DNA of 64,000 nt, taken from contig JADJFA010000026.1 of the NCBI GenBank assembly GCA_016708875.1, positions 8,366 through 72,365 of the forward strand, in the 5' to 3' direction. This stretch comes from Lewinellaceae bacterium. Its GTDB lineage: Bacteria > Bacteroidota > Bacteroidia > Chitinophagales > Saprospiraceae. Both the position numbers and the translations under genes were made by a program. Below are positions 34,330 to 43,515 of the stretch, piece by piece (positions within the stretch are counted from its first letter, which is position 1; each line of letters begins with the position of its first letter). A model generated the notes under the pieces. The model searched no databases. It worked only from the letters and a program-made list of their open reading frames with translations, and was not told where the DNA came from.

Positions 34330-36735
34330 GTGACCGAACCGATGTTCCTGTTGCTGGCGGTCGCCTGCGTGTTGTATTTTTTGCTTGGCGACTTCACAGA
34401 AGCCATGATGATGGTGGTGTCCATTTTGTTTGTCACGGGCATCGAATTGTATCAGGAAACAAAAAGCGAACGCGCTTTGGAAGCCTTGCGTCAATTTACC
34501 CGCGCCCAGGTTCGCGTACTGCGAAATGGAGACTGGGTAGAAATCCCCTCTGAAGACCTTGTACCCGATGATGTTGTAAGCATTGAAGAAGGGGAACGCA
34601 TCCCGGCAGATGGCATTCTGCTGGAACAACACGACCTTTCGGTAGACGAATCGGTGCTCACCGGTGAGAGTCTATCTGTAGAAAAATCGGTAGCAACCAC
34701 CAATCACCAATCACAAATCACCAGTTTACCCGCCGTAGCTTTAGCGAAGGCGGGTCACCAATCAACCGCCAACAGTCTCCTCCAAGGCACCATCGTAGCC
34801 ACCGGGAAAGGTGTTTTCAAGGTAACTGCAACCGGTGCGCGTTCCGAATTTGGCAAATTGGGCAAATCCATCGAGTCCATTGACCCCGAAAAAACGCCCT
34901 TGCAATTACAGATCAAGCGCTTTGTGCGCCAAATGGCGATCGCAGGTGGATTGGCATTTGTCCTGGTTTTTGGCCTGAATTTCTGGATTGAAAACGATGT
35001 TTGGAAAGCACTGCTTTTTTCACTTACGCTGGCTATGGCCATCCTGCCCCAGGAAATTCCTGTAGCATTTAGCGCTTTTATGGCCTTGGGCGCTTTTCGG
35101 ATGATCAAGCACGGCATCCTTGCCAAGCAGCCCAAAACGGTTGAAAGCCTCGGTTCGGCTACAGTGATTTGCCTGGACAAAACAGGGACGATCACAGAGA
35201 ACAAGATGTCTGTCGCGGAAGTCGCGGATATTTCCGGACATGGCCGCACGCTGGAATACGCCTTGTGGGCCAGCGAGCCAGAGCCATTTGACGCAATGGA
35301 AAAAGCCCTGCTAGAGGCTCAAATTTTAGCAACTTCTGCGTCAAACGACCCGCGTAAGCCTTATCAAATAATAAAAGAGTACCCGCTCGGTGGCAAACCT
35401 CCGATGATGACGCATGTATGGGAAAACCAGGAGGACAATCGACTCATTGCATGCAAAGGTGCCATAGAGCGCATACTGGCTGTTTCAGACGTCACAGACA
35501 AATTGCGCGAACAAATATTGACCAAAACGGAGGAAATGGCCAGTCAGGGTTTCCGGGTGCTGGGAATAGCAAGCGCCACCTTCGCAGGCAAGGATTTTCC
35601 GGCAGAACAGGATCATTTTGAATGGAAATTTGAAGGCTTGATTGCTTTCTTCGATCCCCCAAAGAAAAACGCTGGAGCGGTTTTTAAAAAATTCTACCAA
35701 GCGGGTCTGCGGGTCATGATGATTACAGGCGACCATGCGGCCACGGCAAAAAACATTGCCAAAAGTACTGGGCTGAAGGGTTGGGAAACTGCCATGACAG
35801 GCGATGAAGTCATGGAACTCAACGATACCCTACTACGGGACACCGTCCAAAAGGTCAACGTGTTTGCCCGGATGTTCCCCGACGCCAAACTCCGAATCGT
35901 GAATGCGCTAAAAGCCAATGGCGAGACCGTGGCCATGTCCGGCGATGGCGTGAACGATGGCCCTGCGCTCAAAACCGCCCAAATCGGCGTTGCGATGGGA
36001 AAAAAAGGCACAGAGATCGCCAAAAGTGCGGCCTCTCTGGTGCTACTGAACGACAACCTGAATGCGATGGTAACGGCAATTCACATGGGGCGTCGTATCT
36101 ACGACAACCTGCGCAAAGCCATCCGATACATCATCTCTATCCACCTGCCGATTGTGTTGGTAGTGCTGCTGCCACTTTTGTTTGGCTGGCCTTATACGCA
36201 CATATTGCTGCCCTTGCACGTCATTTTCCTGGAACTCGTGATGGACCCCACAGCAGCCATCGCTTTTGAAAACGAACCCGCCGAGCCAAATCTGATGCGC
36301 AAGCCGCCTCGGTCTAGCCAGGCCTCCTTATTCTCGGGCAAGGAATTGGCCTTCAGCCTTTTACAAGGCGTAGCGATCACAGCAGGCGTGTTTTTCATGT
36401 ATCATTTTGCCATCGGACAGGGGAAAACCGAAGAGGGCGTCCGTTCCATTGTGTTTGCCACATTGGTATCTGCCAACCTGTTTCTGACTATGGCCAATCG
36501 CTCTTTCGACTACCCGCTTCACCGCACGCTGTTTTATAAAAACCCAATTCTGCCCATTATACTGGCCATTTCGGCAGGGCTGCTGCTTGCCATTTTGTAC
36601 GTGCCGTTTTTGACCAACATCTTTAACATGGGCGCAATTTCAGCCGCTGATTTGGGCTGGTGCGTGTTGGCAGGTTTCCTTAGCGTAGTTTGGTTTGAAG
36701 TGTATAAGGCGGTGCGTATATGGATGGTACTTTAG
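34330..36735 (+). CDS. Cation-transporting P-type ATPase with a repeat-derived insert
   Basis: At least 801 residues. The coding signal clearly extends upstream to about 34205 ('SFIGLTTTQAEQQRRNFGKNELEATRR'), but no start codon is in that frame, so I give the first usable start (GTG 34330). Motifs: 'VDESVLTGESLSVEKS' (actuator TGES), 'ICLDKTGTITENKMS' (phosphorylated Asp), 'MITGDHAAT' and 'AMSGDGVNDGPAL' (hinge). Helix 4 has 'AILPQEIPVAFSAFMALG', closer to P2/P3-type (Ca2+-like) pumps than to heavy-metal pumps; no CPx motif is present. Between 'VEKS' and 'LLQGTIVATGKG' lies an extra stretch of about 25 residues made of translated repeat DNA. The ion is not assigned. Confidence 0.9.
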   Translation: MTEPMFLLLAVACVLYFLLGDFTEAMMMVVSILFVTGIELYQETKSERALEALRQFTRAQVRVLRNGDWVEIPSEDLVPDDVVSIEEGERIPADGILLEQHDLSVDESVLTGESLSVEKSVATTNHQSQITSLPAVALAKAGHQSTANSLLQGTIVATGKGVFKVTATGARSEFGKLGKSIESIDPEKTPLQLQIKRFVRQMAIAGGLAFVLVFGLNFWIENDVWKALLFSLTLAMAILPQEIPVAFSAFMALGAFRMIKHGILAKQPKTVESLGSATVICLDKTGTITENKMSVAEVADISGHGRTLEYALWASEPEPFDAMEKALLEAQILATSASNDPRKPYQIIKEYPLGGKPPMMTHVWENQEDNRLIACKGAIERILAVSDVTDKLREQILTKTEEMASQGFRVLGIASATFAGKDFPAEQDHFEWKFEGLIAFFDPPKKNAGAVFKKFYQAGLRVMMITGDHAATAKNIAKSTGLKGWETAMTGDEVMELNDTLLRDTVQKVNVFARMFPDAKLRIVNALKANGETVAMSGDGVNDGPALKTAQIGVAMGKKGTEIAKSAASLVLLNDNLNAMVTAIHMGRRIYDNLRKAIRYIISIHLPIVLVVLLPLLFGWPYTHILLPLHVIFLELVMDPTAAIAFENEPAEPNLMRKPPRSSQASLFSGKELAFSLLQGVAITAGVFFMYHFAIGQGKTEEGVRSIVFATLVSANLFLTMANRSFDYPLHRTLFYKNPILPIILAISAGLLLAILYVPFLTNIFNMGAISAADLGWCVLAGFLSVVWFEVYKAVRIWMVL
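34725..34755. repeat. Palindromic repeat inside the P-type ATPase gene
   Basis: TTTACCCGCCGTAGC-TTTAGCGAAGGCGGGT, nearly identical to 24246-24276, read in frame as 'SLPAVALAKAGHQ'. It is embedded in CACCAATCACAAATCACC-type short repeats on both sides, so a whole intergenic-style block sits in the actuator domain. Confidence 0.88.
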
Positions 36736-36749
36736 ACTTCCTAAGAGGG

Positions 36750-36829
36750 GTGGAACACGGATGGCACGGATTAGACACGGATTTGAACAGATCAAATAAT
36801 CCGTGTCTCATCCGTGACATCCGTGTTCC
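36750..36829. repeat. Inverted repeat (CACGGATTAGACACGGATT family), second copy
   Basis: GGAACACGGATGGCACGG and ATTAGACACGGATT are mirrored by AATAATCCGTGTCTCATCCG and ACATCCGTGTTCC. Same family as 17901-17993. It follows the ATPase stop. Confidence 0.85.
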
Positions 36830-36845
36830 AAATTGCTAAATGCCC

Positions 36846-37268
36846 TTATTCGCTACCCTCACTAAGATTAGGCCGTTTTTGCTCCTTTTTCTCTTTATCC
36901 GGCCTTTCGGTTTCCATTGGATAAGAGTCATTTTCCCCAAAGTCAGGAAGCAAGCTAGCGGGATGCTCTTTTTCTTCGTTCGGGTCCTTGGGGTCAGGCT
37001 TTTTGTAGTTGAAATCCTGATTCGTTTTTTGTTTCAACATGCTGTCGTCAGACAGTTTGGGCAGGCTGTTTATATCCTTAATCATTTTTTGTAACACATT
37101 TTGTGAAGAATCTTTAACCGTAAAGGTTGAGGATTGAACATCGGATCGTGTTACATGATTTTTAGGAAAAATTATAAGATTCACACTAAAAACGCTCAGA
37201 CCTCCAGTAGCAACTTGACTTATAACCGCTCTGCCGCTAGCGTTCCGACTCGACGCTTCTCGCATCAT
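36846..37268 (-). CDS. Possible small hydrophilic protein, unknown
   Basis: An open frame of up to 140 codons on the minus strand after the CoA-transferase-like gene. Its first 10 codons overlap that gene. The first part is weakly hydrophobic ('GLSVFSVNLIIFPK'). The rest is very polar and rich in Lys, Glu, Asp, Asn and Pro ('KKPDPKDPNEEKEHPASLL'). The true start may be lower, for example at the Met of 'MIKDINSLPKLSDDS'. I recognise no family. AT content is higher than in its neighbours. It may be real but is weakly supported. Confidence 0.35.
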   Translation of the reverse strand: MMREASSRNASGRAVISQVATGGLSVFSVNLIIFPKNHVTRSDVQSSTFTVKDSSQNVLQKMIKDINSLPKLSDDSMLKQKTNQDFNYKKPDPKDPNEEKEHPASLLPDFGENDSYPMETERPDKEKKEQKRPNLSEGSE

Positions 37269-38496
37269 CCGGGTGCGCGATGGAGATCACGGTGGGTCGT
37301 TCCGGATCACGTTCTCGCAGTTTTTCCAAAAAAAACACGGACCCGTATTCGGTCACTACGTAATGGACGTGGGCGCGGGTAGTCACCACACCTGCTCCTG
37401 ATTTCAACAGGGGCACAATACGCGGGACTCCTTTGGCGGTGCGTGCCGTGAGCGCGATAATGGGTTTGCCTCCATCAGACAATGCAGCGCCGCGCATAAA
37501 GTCCATCTGCCCGCCTACCCCGGAATAGTGGTAAGTACCAATAGAGTCGGCACAAACCTGGCCCGTAATGTCTATCTCGATGGCGCTGTTGATGGCTACC
37601 ACCCGCTTATTGCGGCGAATGACTGCGGCTTCGTTCACATAATCTACGTCCAGAAATACAACCGCCGGGTTGTCGTCCACAAAATCATAGAGCCGCCGGG
37701 TGCCAAGCGCGAAGGCGGTCACGGTTTTGCCGGGATGGATTTTTTTATACCGGTTGGTCACCACTCCCTTTTCAAGCAAATCCACCAGGCCGTCAGAGAA
37801 CATTTCGGTGTGAACGCCCAAGTCTTTGTGTTGATGCAAACTGCGCAAAACCGCGTCGGGGATGGAGCCAATTCCCATTTGAAGGGTACTTCGGTCCTCA
37901 ATCAATGCTGCAACTTGTTGTCCGATCTGCAACTCCGCTGCGCTTAATGCCTCGCCAAACCGCACTTCTTGCAAAGGAGCATCCTGCCAAACCATTGCAT
38001 GAAAACTACTGCTGTGTATCATGCCATCGCCGTGGGTGCGCGGTACCTGCGGGTTCACATGCGCTATGACGTGCCGGGCGGCATTGACGGCCGAGCGGGC
38101 GATGTCCACCGAAGTACCCAGCGAGCAGTAACCATGTGCATCGGGTTCTGACACCTGCACAATAGCCACATCGAGCAGAATGATATTGCGTTTGAACAAC
38201 TCCGGAATTTCGCTTAAAAAAACCGGCACATAATCGGCTCGACCTTCATTCACAGCCTGCCGGATACTGCCCGATACAAACAGCGAATTGAAGCGGAAAT
38301 TGGGATGGTATTGCGGCTTGTCGAGCATTACGTCTCCGTAAAGGCTGATGGACAACAACTCCACATTGCGCAGGCGTGGGGCCTGTTCGGCAAGTTTTTG
38401 GAGCATGTAAATAGGTGTACAGGCACTGCCATGTACAAAAACACGCTGACCAGATTGAATAACCTGAAGGGCCTGTTCGGCGGAAACGTAGTTCAT
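37237..38496 (-). CDS. Acetyl-CoA hydrolase/transferase family (4-hydroxybutyrate CoA-transferase-like)
   Basis: About 419 residues from the ATG at 38496 ('MNYVSAEQALQVIQSGQRVF'); the open frame continues to 38541. 'RVFVHGSACTPIYMLQKLAEQ' and 'RSTLQMGIGSIPDAVLRSL' are typical of the family. The CoA-ester-forming Glu is expected in the 'VHTEMFSDGLVDLLEKG' block, and 'GVGGQMDFMRGAALSDGGKPI' is the C-terminal signature. It moves CoA between acyl-CoA and an acid such as acetate; the exact substrate is not certain. It is a monocistronic-looking gene. Confidence 0.9.
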   Translation of the reverse strand: MNYVSAEQALQVIQSGQRVFVHGSACTPIYMLQKLAEQAPRLRNVELLSISLYGDVMLDKPQYHPNFRFNSLFVSGSIRQAVNEGRADYVPVFLSEIPELFKRNIILLDVAIVQVSEPDAHGYCSLGTSVDIARSAVNAARHVIAHVNPQVPRTHGDGMIHSSSFHAMVWQDAPLQEVRFGEALSAAELQIGQQVAALIEDRSTLQMGIGSIPDAVLRSLHQHKDLGVHTEMFSDGLVDLLEKGVVTNRYKKIHPGKTVTAFALGTRRLYDFVDDNPAVVFLDVDYVNEAAVIRRNKRVVAINSAIEIDITGQVCADSIGTYHYSGVGGQMDFMRGAALSDGGKPIIALTARTAKGVPRIVPLLKSGAGVVTTRAHVHYVVTEYGSVFFLEKLRERDPERPTVISIAHPDDARSVESER

Positions 38497-38606
38497 TTTA
38501 ATATTTGATCTTAAATGCAGGATTGATTTTTGGGAGCACAAAGTTGAGGCTTTTGCTCCGGTTGTAAATCATGCCGCAATTGAGACCAATCAGTGGCTGA
38601 AATGAT

Positions 38607-38767
38607 ATGAGTCACTCCCAAACCTGAAATGACTCACACCCAAAAATCTCTGTAGTGTTTTGTAAACACTTAGCCGAGAATTGATTTTTGCCACTAATTG
38701 CACTAATTTCCACTAATTATCTTGCTTAGTTATATTAGTTCGTGAAAATTAGTGCAATTAGTGGCAA
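38607..38767. repeat. TGAGTCAC motifs plus inverted repeat (CACTAATTGCACTAATTT)
   Basis: Two direct copies of a TGASTCACNCCCAAA motif (38607-38622 and 38629-38644) are followed by a hairpin. TTTGCCACTAATTGCACTAA and its inverse TTAGTGCAATTAGTGGCA span 38688-38767 around an AT-rich loop. Nothing else is visible in the 38497-38791 gap upstream of the CoA-transferase gene and downstream of the first GH16 gene. Confidence 0.75.
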
Positions 38768-38791
38768 GGAAACTGGCCTATCCAGGATTTT

Positions 38792-39982
38792 TTATTGAAA
38801 AACCCGCACATAATCCACAATCATCCGTTGTGGAAAATTCGTGCTCCCGTCAGGATTTCCCGGCCATTGACCACCTACTGCCACATTGAAAATGAAGAAG
38901 AAATCATTATTAAAAGGATATGCAGCAGGCGCAACATCTGTAGGTGTAATTTGGTAAAACTGCACATCGTCCAGCAGCCAAGTGATTTTATCCTGCTCCC
39001 AAATGATAGAAAACACATGGAATTCATCGATGAATTTAGCGGTGCCGGCTAGTGCTTTTGAGTTGCCAATATACTGGTGCTCACTGGTATTGGCGCCATA
39101 ATGGATCGTCCCATGAACCCGATTGGGTTGACTTCCAATCAATTCCATGATGTCTATCTCCCCGCAGGCAGGCCAGTTGACCGTGCTGATATTTCCACCG
39201 AGCATCCAAAGCGCAGGCCAAATACCCTGGCCCTCCGGCAATGCGGCTCGAATATCTATGCGCCCAAACTTAAATTCCTTTTTGCCCTTTGTAATGAGCC
39301 GGGAAGAAGTGTAAGCCGAACCGCCAAAACCTTCTTGTCGGGCTTCAATGATGAGGTTCCCGGCAGAGAAAAAAGTGTTTTCCGGACGGTAGTATTGAAG
39401 CTCATTATTGCCCCAGCCCCCTGCGCCGATTTCAAAGGTCCAGTCATTCAGATTCAAGGAGCTTCCGCTGAATTCATCTTGCCAAACCAGCGTTTTGCCC
39501 GGGTATGTCTCCGGTGTTGAATAGCCAGTGGCGGGAATATTGAAAGGATTGTCCGCGTCGTCGTTTCGCAGGATCACCGTGGCGCGTTCGCGGGAGAGGG
39601 TTGCATTCACGGGGTTCAGCAACAAGACAATAAATCTTTCATCTGGCTCAAGCACCCCGTCCCCTTTAATTTGAACCACAATATTCTTTTCAGTTTCCCC
39701 GGCTAAAAAGATCAGTTCGCCATCCGTTTTCCCGACATAGTCCGAACCCGCTTTTGCAGTGCTGTCAATCGTTGCAAAATTGACCAGCACATTGTTGCTG
39801 GAGGCCGCTGAAAGGGTGACTTTCACTGACACACTGCCATTTACAGCACCTTCCAATTCCGACAGGTCTGCGATTGAAATGGACGGGAGGCTGGGTTGCG
39901 CTGGATCCGGATCTTTTTTGCAGGCTGCGAAGAAAAAAAGCCCCGACAACAAAAGAGCAGTAGTTATTCTTAGAAAAGTCAT
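38792..39982 (-). CDS. GH16 beta-glucanase lipoprotein with Calx-beta domain
   Basis: About 396 residues from the ATG at 39982 ('MTFLRITTALLLSGLFFFAAC'), a lipoprotein signal with the acylated Cys at about 21. A Calx-beta-like domain follows ('GSVSVKVTLSAASSNN', 'LEPDERFIVLLLNPVNA'). The C-terminal GH16 domain has 'LVWQDEFSGSSLNLNDW', 'GWGNNELQYYRPENTF' and the catalytic ExDxxE in 'CGEIDIMELIGSQPN'. GH16 enzymes of this type (laminarinases) cut internal beta-1,3-glucan bonds. It is likely surface-exposed and is the last gene of the SusC/D operon. Confidence 0.93.
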   Translation of the reverse strand: MTFLRITTALLLSGLFFFAACKKDPDPAQPSLPSISIADLSELEGAVNGSVSVKVTLSAASSNNVLVNFATIDSTAKAGSDYVGKTDGELIFLAGETEKNIVVQIKGDGVLEPDERFIVLLLNPVNATLSRERATVILRNDDADNPFNIPATGYSTPETYPGKTLVWQDEFSGSSLNLNDWTFEIGAGGWGNNELQYYRPENTFFSAGNLIIEARQEGFGGSAYTSSRLITKGKKEFKFGRIDIRAALPEGQGIWPALWMLGGNISTVNWPACGEIDIMELIGSQPNRVHGTIHYGANTSEHQYIGNSKALAGTAKFIDEFHVFSIIWEQDKITWLLDDVQFYQITPTDVAPAAYPFNNDFFFIFNVAVGGQWPGNPDGSTNFPQRMIVDYVRVFQ

Positions 39983-40008
39983 GTGGTTGATAATTTTTTG
40001 TGAATTGT

Positions 40009-40835
40009 TTAAAATGTATAAACCCGAACATAATCCACCTCCATGCGTCGCGGCCAAATGGTTTCATCCACCCCTTTCATCGCACCCCAATTGCCCCCAA
40101 CCGCCAGATTCAGAATGAGGTGAAAACTTTGGTCAAAAGGCCACTCGGAGCTTGTTTTATTTTGATTCAAAAAGGTATTGTACCGCACGTCGTCTACGAA
40201 AAAATCCATTCGGTCCGGACGCCATTCCACCGCATACACATGAAATGCAGATTCGGTGTCGGGCAAGAAAAACCCGCGCGTATTTTCTGTGCCTTTGGTG
40301 TTGGTAAAGGCGGCAGTGTGGGCCGTAGCATACACCGTATCTGATTTAAAACCAATGTGTTCCATGATATCCACCTCACCGCTGTGCGGCCAGCCTCCAT
40401 ACTTCCATTCCGTTGGCAACATCCAAAAAGCCGCCCAGGTACCCCTTCCTCCCGGACATTTTATCCTTGCTTCCATGCGGCCATACTTCCAGTCGCCCTT
40501 GTTTTTTGAAACAAGCCGGGCAGAGGTATAGTTTTTGTTTTCCAGCCATTTTTCGCGCCTTGCCTCAATCAGGAGCAGGCCATTTTCCACCCGGGCATTT
40601 TCTGAGCGATGTGCCGTGTAGTATTGCAGTTCATTATTACCCCAGCCACAGAGATTCGGACATCCAGAACCAAGATCATAGCCCCATTTGGTACTGTCGG
40701 GCAAACCTGATCTATTGAATTCGTCCTGCCACACCAGCTTACGCTCGAGGGCCCCTCGGATGTATTGGGCACTGCACATTTCTGCTGCAGTCCAAAAAAA
40801 CTGAGCAAAAGCAGTGATTTAAACGGAAAATCCAT
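40009..40835 (-). CDS. Second GH16 beta-glucanase (one indel near the N-terminus)
   Basis: About 275 residues. The catalytic domain starts 'RKLVWQDEFNRSGLPDSTKW', has 'GWGNNELQYYTAHRSEN' and the catalytic 'SGEVDIMEHIGFKSD', and ends 'PRRMEVDYVRVYTF'. The signal region 'MDFPFKSLLLLSFFGLQQKC' starts at the ATG 40835 in another frame. Adding one base to the C4 run at 40752-40755 joins the two. A Cys at position 20 may be lipidated, although the lipobox is not standard. It lies 26 nt upstream of the other GH16 gene. The two enzymes probably differ in surface or periplasmic location or product length. Confidence 0.9.
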
Positions 40836-40845
40836 AAAAAAAGGC

Positions 40846-41671
40846 TCAGATTTTCACCAAAGTAAACTCGAACCATCCCTGAGCAGGCGTTCCATCCTGA
40901 TTACGGATGGGGGAACGAAGCACCAGTTCTGTTCTCTGTCAGCGAGGCAATATCATAGACAGATCCAGAATCCCAGGTTCCGATAAAGGTGCCGGCGGGC
41001 AAAATGATCTGATCTAAACCGCCATCGCCCGTACCTTTTGAGATGAGCCAAGTCAGGTTCGCAGGGGGCGTATATGGCACGGCGGCATAACCGTTCCAGG
41101 GGTCAACAGAAAAGCCATTGTTGTTGTATTCAAACTTCCCACCCTCAAAGTAAAAGCAGTATTGATCGTCGTATTGCGCATCCTGCAAGCCGTTTACGGG
41201 CGACTTATACCACTCCTCCGAACCAGGAACAGGGCCGACCCGAATTGCTTCTGCAGCATGAGTGAATGTCCAGCATTTGCCCGGGCTACCACAGTCGCCC
41301 GTAAGCAAACTAAGCATTGGATCGCAACCAGCATCTTTAGTGATGCTCACGACCTTACTGCTTTTCGAAACACCACCACCGCCTTCACCCGCTCCATATA
41401 GTGTAATGACATAATCGCCCGCATTGGTGTAAAACACCGTATCAACCGCACGTTTCGACCTCGCAGGGATGCCCCCTGGGAAGTCGAACGTGTGGTCAAA
41501 AAAGCCCGTGGACAAATTTGTTACGATGATACTGTTAGAGTCGCCGTTCATATATTCAACTGAAAACGTAGGCGCTGCAGGTTGTGCAGGTAAATCTATA
41601 TCGTTTTCCTCATAAGGGGTGCAAGCGGCCAGCGCCAGCAAAAAAGCGAGCAGAGAAAGTATATTTTTCAT
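40846..41671 (-). CDS. PKD-type surface lipoprotein of the beta-glucan locus (one indel)
   Basis: About 275 residues. Lipoprotein signal 'MKNILSLLAFLLALAAC' (Cys 17), a PKD-like domain ('VTNLSTGFFDHTFDFPGG', 'AGDYVITLYGAGEGG') and a C-terminal half with 'GKCWTFTHAAEAIRVGPV' and 'WYKSPVNGLQDAQYDDQ'. This pattern is typical of proteins placed after SusD in laminarin loci, thought to bind glycan (SusE/F-like position). The frame ends early at 40901, but an indel near 40924-40935 restores 'ELVLRSPIRNQDGTPAQGW' and a stop at 40846, 10 nt before the next gene. Confidence 0.82.
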
Positions 41672-41727
41672 GCGTTTTATACCCGAAATCCCGTTTCGGG
41701 AAGCGTTTAGTTTGTGAGTGAATGTTT

Positions 41728-41837
41728 GGATTTACGATTTTGGATTTTGGATTTACGATTATTTTGATTCGAAGAAGGCAAGATTCTGGCCTTTTTCGGA
41801 TCAAAATAATCGTAAATCGTAAATCGTAAATCGCAAA
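41728..41837. repeat. Long inverted repeat (TTTACGATTTTGG family), second copy
   Basis: GGATTTACGATTTTGG and TTTACGATTATTTTGAT are mirrored by ATCAAAATAATCGTAAATCG with tandem CGTAAAT units. It fills the gap between the SusD-like and PKD lipoprotein genes. Related to 15648-15753. Confidence 0.88.
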
Positions 41838-43357
41838 TCAATTGTATCCCGGATTTTGCCGGATTGCGCCATTCGTGGCCTGCACCTGTGATTGTGGCAC
41901 CGGAAATAAATTGTGTGTTCCTTCAAGATAACCCAAGGGACCGAGCACAGCCTGTCCACGACCGGTACGCACGAGGTCGAAAAAGCGATGCCCTTCTAGG
42001 CCCAACTCAATACGCCGTTCGCGATAGATGGCATCCAGCAATGCCTGGCCAGAAGCGGTGATGTCGGGTAAAATACCCACTGCGTTGCCTCTTGCGCGGG
42101 CACGAACCCGATTCAGCGAGGTACGCGCGCCGCCTTCGTTGTTATTCTGAGCAGCCGCTTCGGCATGCATCAACAAAACATCCGAAAACCGGATCACGCG
42201 GTCATTTGTGCCGCCATTCACATTGACATCGCCGAATGGTGCGTCTTCACTTTTGTAGGTGAAATTCTTTTTCGGATAATAGTCATGGGGAAAGCCACCA
42301 GTCGCTTCTTTGGTGAAAATGCCCCGGTCGCCCATTGCATCTCCAACCCGGAACACGGTGCTTTTCAGGCGCGGATCTTCAAAGCCTTCTTTAAAGAACT
42401 CCTGCACAAAATCTTCCGTTGGAATGTTGAAACCATAGCCTTCAAATTGCCCGCGTGCCCGTTGATATACAGAAGTAAAAGTGCCCTCATTGGCGCCATT
42501 ATCATAATTCCCACCCGAGGCATTCATGTACTGAATTTCAAAAACAGACTCTGCGTTGTTTTCTCCAGCTTGAGTGAATATTGTAGCATAATCCGTAACC
42601 AACTGATACTCATTGGAAATAATGACTTCATTGGCGATTGCCTCGGCTTCGGCCCAGCGTTCTTGCCAGAGGTAACTTTTGGCTAAGAGCGACTGCGCTG
42701 CGCCTTTGGTTATACGACCCAGGTCTGCCAGCGCATAAGCACTGCGAAGTGGCAGACTGGATGCTGCAGTTTGAAGATCGGATTCAATGAGTGCCCATAC
42801 TTCGGAGGCTGGGGCGCGTGGCAGGTTGTATTCGCTTGGGGCGAGCACGTGATCTGCCAAAGGAACATCACCGAACATGGTGACCAAATTGAAGAAAAAC
42901 CAGGCACGGATGAAGTGGGCTTCGCCCAAAATACGGTTTTTCAACACTCCATCCATTTCGATACCGGGTACCCGTTCCAACACGACATTGGCGCGGTATA
43001 TACCCTGGTAGTTGGCCGACCACTCCGTCTCCAGATTGGCGGTGTTGGTGGGTCCCCGGAAGGTTTCGAGTTGGAGTATCTGGTTGCCATCGTTGTCTCC
43101 AGAGCCTCCTTTGATGGCATCGTCGGACATGATATCCCCCAAAACCAGCGAAAGTGTACACCGCCGCCGTTTGGGTCAGCCTCAAATTGAAGGGGCGCGT
43201 ACGCTGCATTCACGGCTGCAATAGCATCCGCCGGAGTGCGGTAAAAGTTTTCCTCTGTAGAGCCAACGAGTGGTTTACGATCCAGGAAATCTTTCTGGCA
43301 AGCGCTGGGAAGCAGGGCTGCCAATGTGATGATTATGAAAAGTTTATGCTGTTTCAT
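41838..43357 (-). CDS. SusD/RagB-family glycan-binding lipoprotein (one indel)
   Basis: About 506 residues. It starts at the ATG 43357 with a lipoprotein signal ('MKQHKLFIIITLAALLPSAC'), then 'KDFLDRKPLVGSTEENFYRTPADAIAAVNAAY', split here: the SusD N-terminal pattern 'FLDRKPLVG' and 'ENFYRTPADA'. The TPR helices and the RagB C-terminal pattern 'AIYRERRIELGLEGHRFFDLVR' are clear. One G is missing in the run at 43136-43140 (C5 on the plus strand); adding it joins 'HFRWFWG' to 'DIMSDDAIKGG'. SusD captures oligosaccharides at the cell surface and closes over the SusC channel encoded upstream. Confidence 0.93.
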
Positions 43358-43390
43358 ATTTTTATTTTTTTCGAAAATGGGCAAATTTTA

Positions 43391-43511
43391 TGGTTGATAA
43401 GGGTTTATGGGGTTGATGAGGGTTTATTTTTTATACTCGATTAGAGGAAGATTTCTGCTTTTCGAGCGAAAAAAATAAACCCTAATCAACCCTATAAACC
43501 CTCATCAACCT
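43391..43511. repeat. Inverted repeat (AAACCCTCATCAACC family) between susC- and susD-like genes
   Basis: TATGGTTGATAAGGGTTTAT and GGTTGATGAGGGTTTATTTT are mirrored by AAATAAACCCTAATCAACCC and TATAAACCCTCATCAACC around an A/T-rich loop. Third copy of the family at 26525-26605 and 27801-27872. Confidence 0.88.
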
Positions 43512-43515
43512 ATTG

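Noticed and set aside
34330..36735. CcoI copper ATPase of the cbb3 cluster
   Set aside because: It lacks CPx and N-terminal metal-binding motifs and has the PQEIP-type helix 4 of P2/P3-like pumps; it is also on the other strand, 4 kb away.
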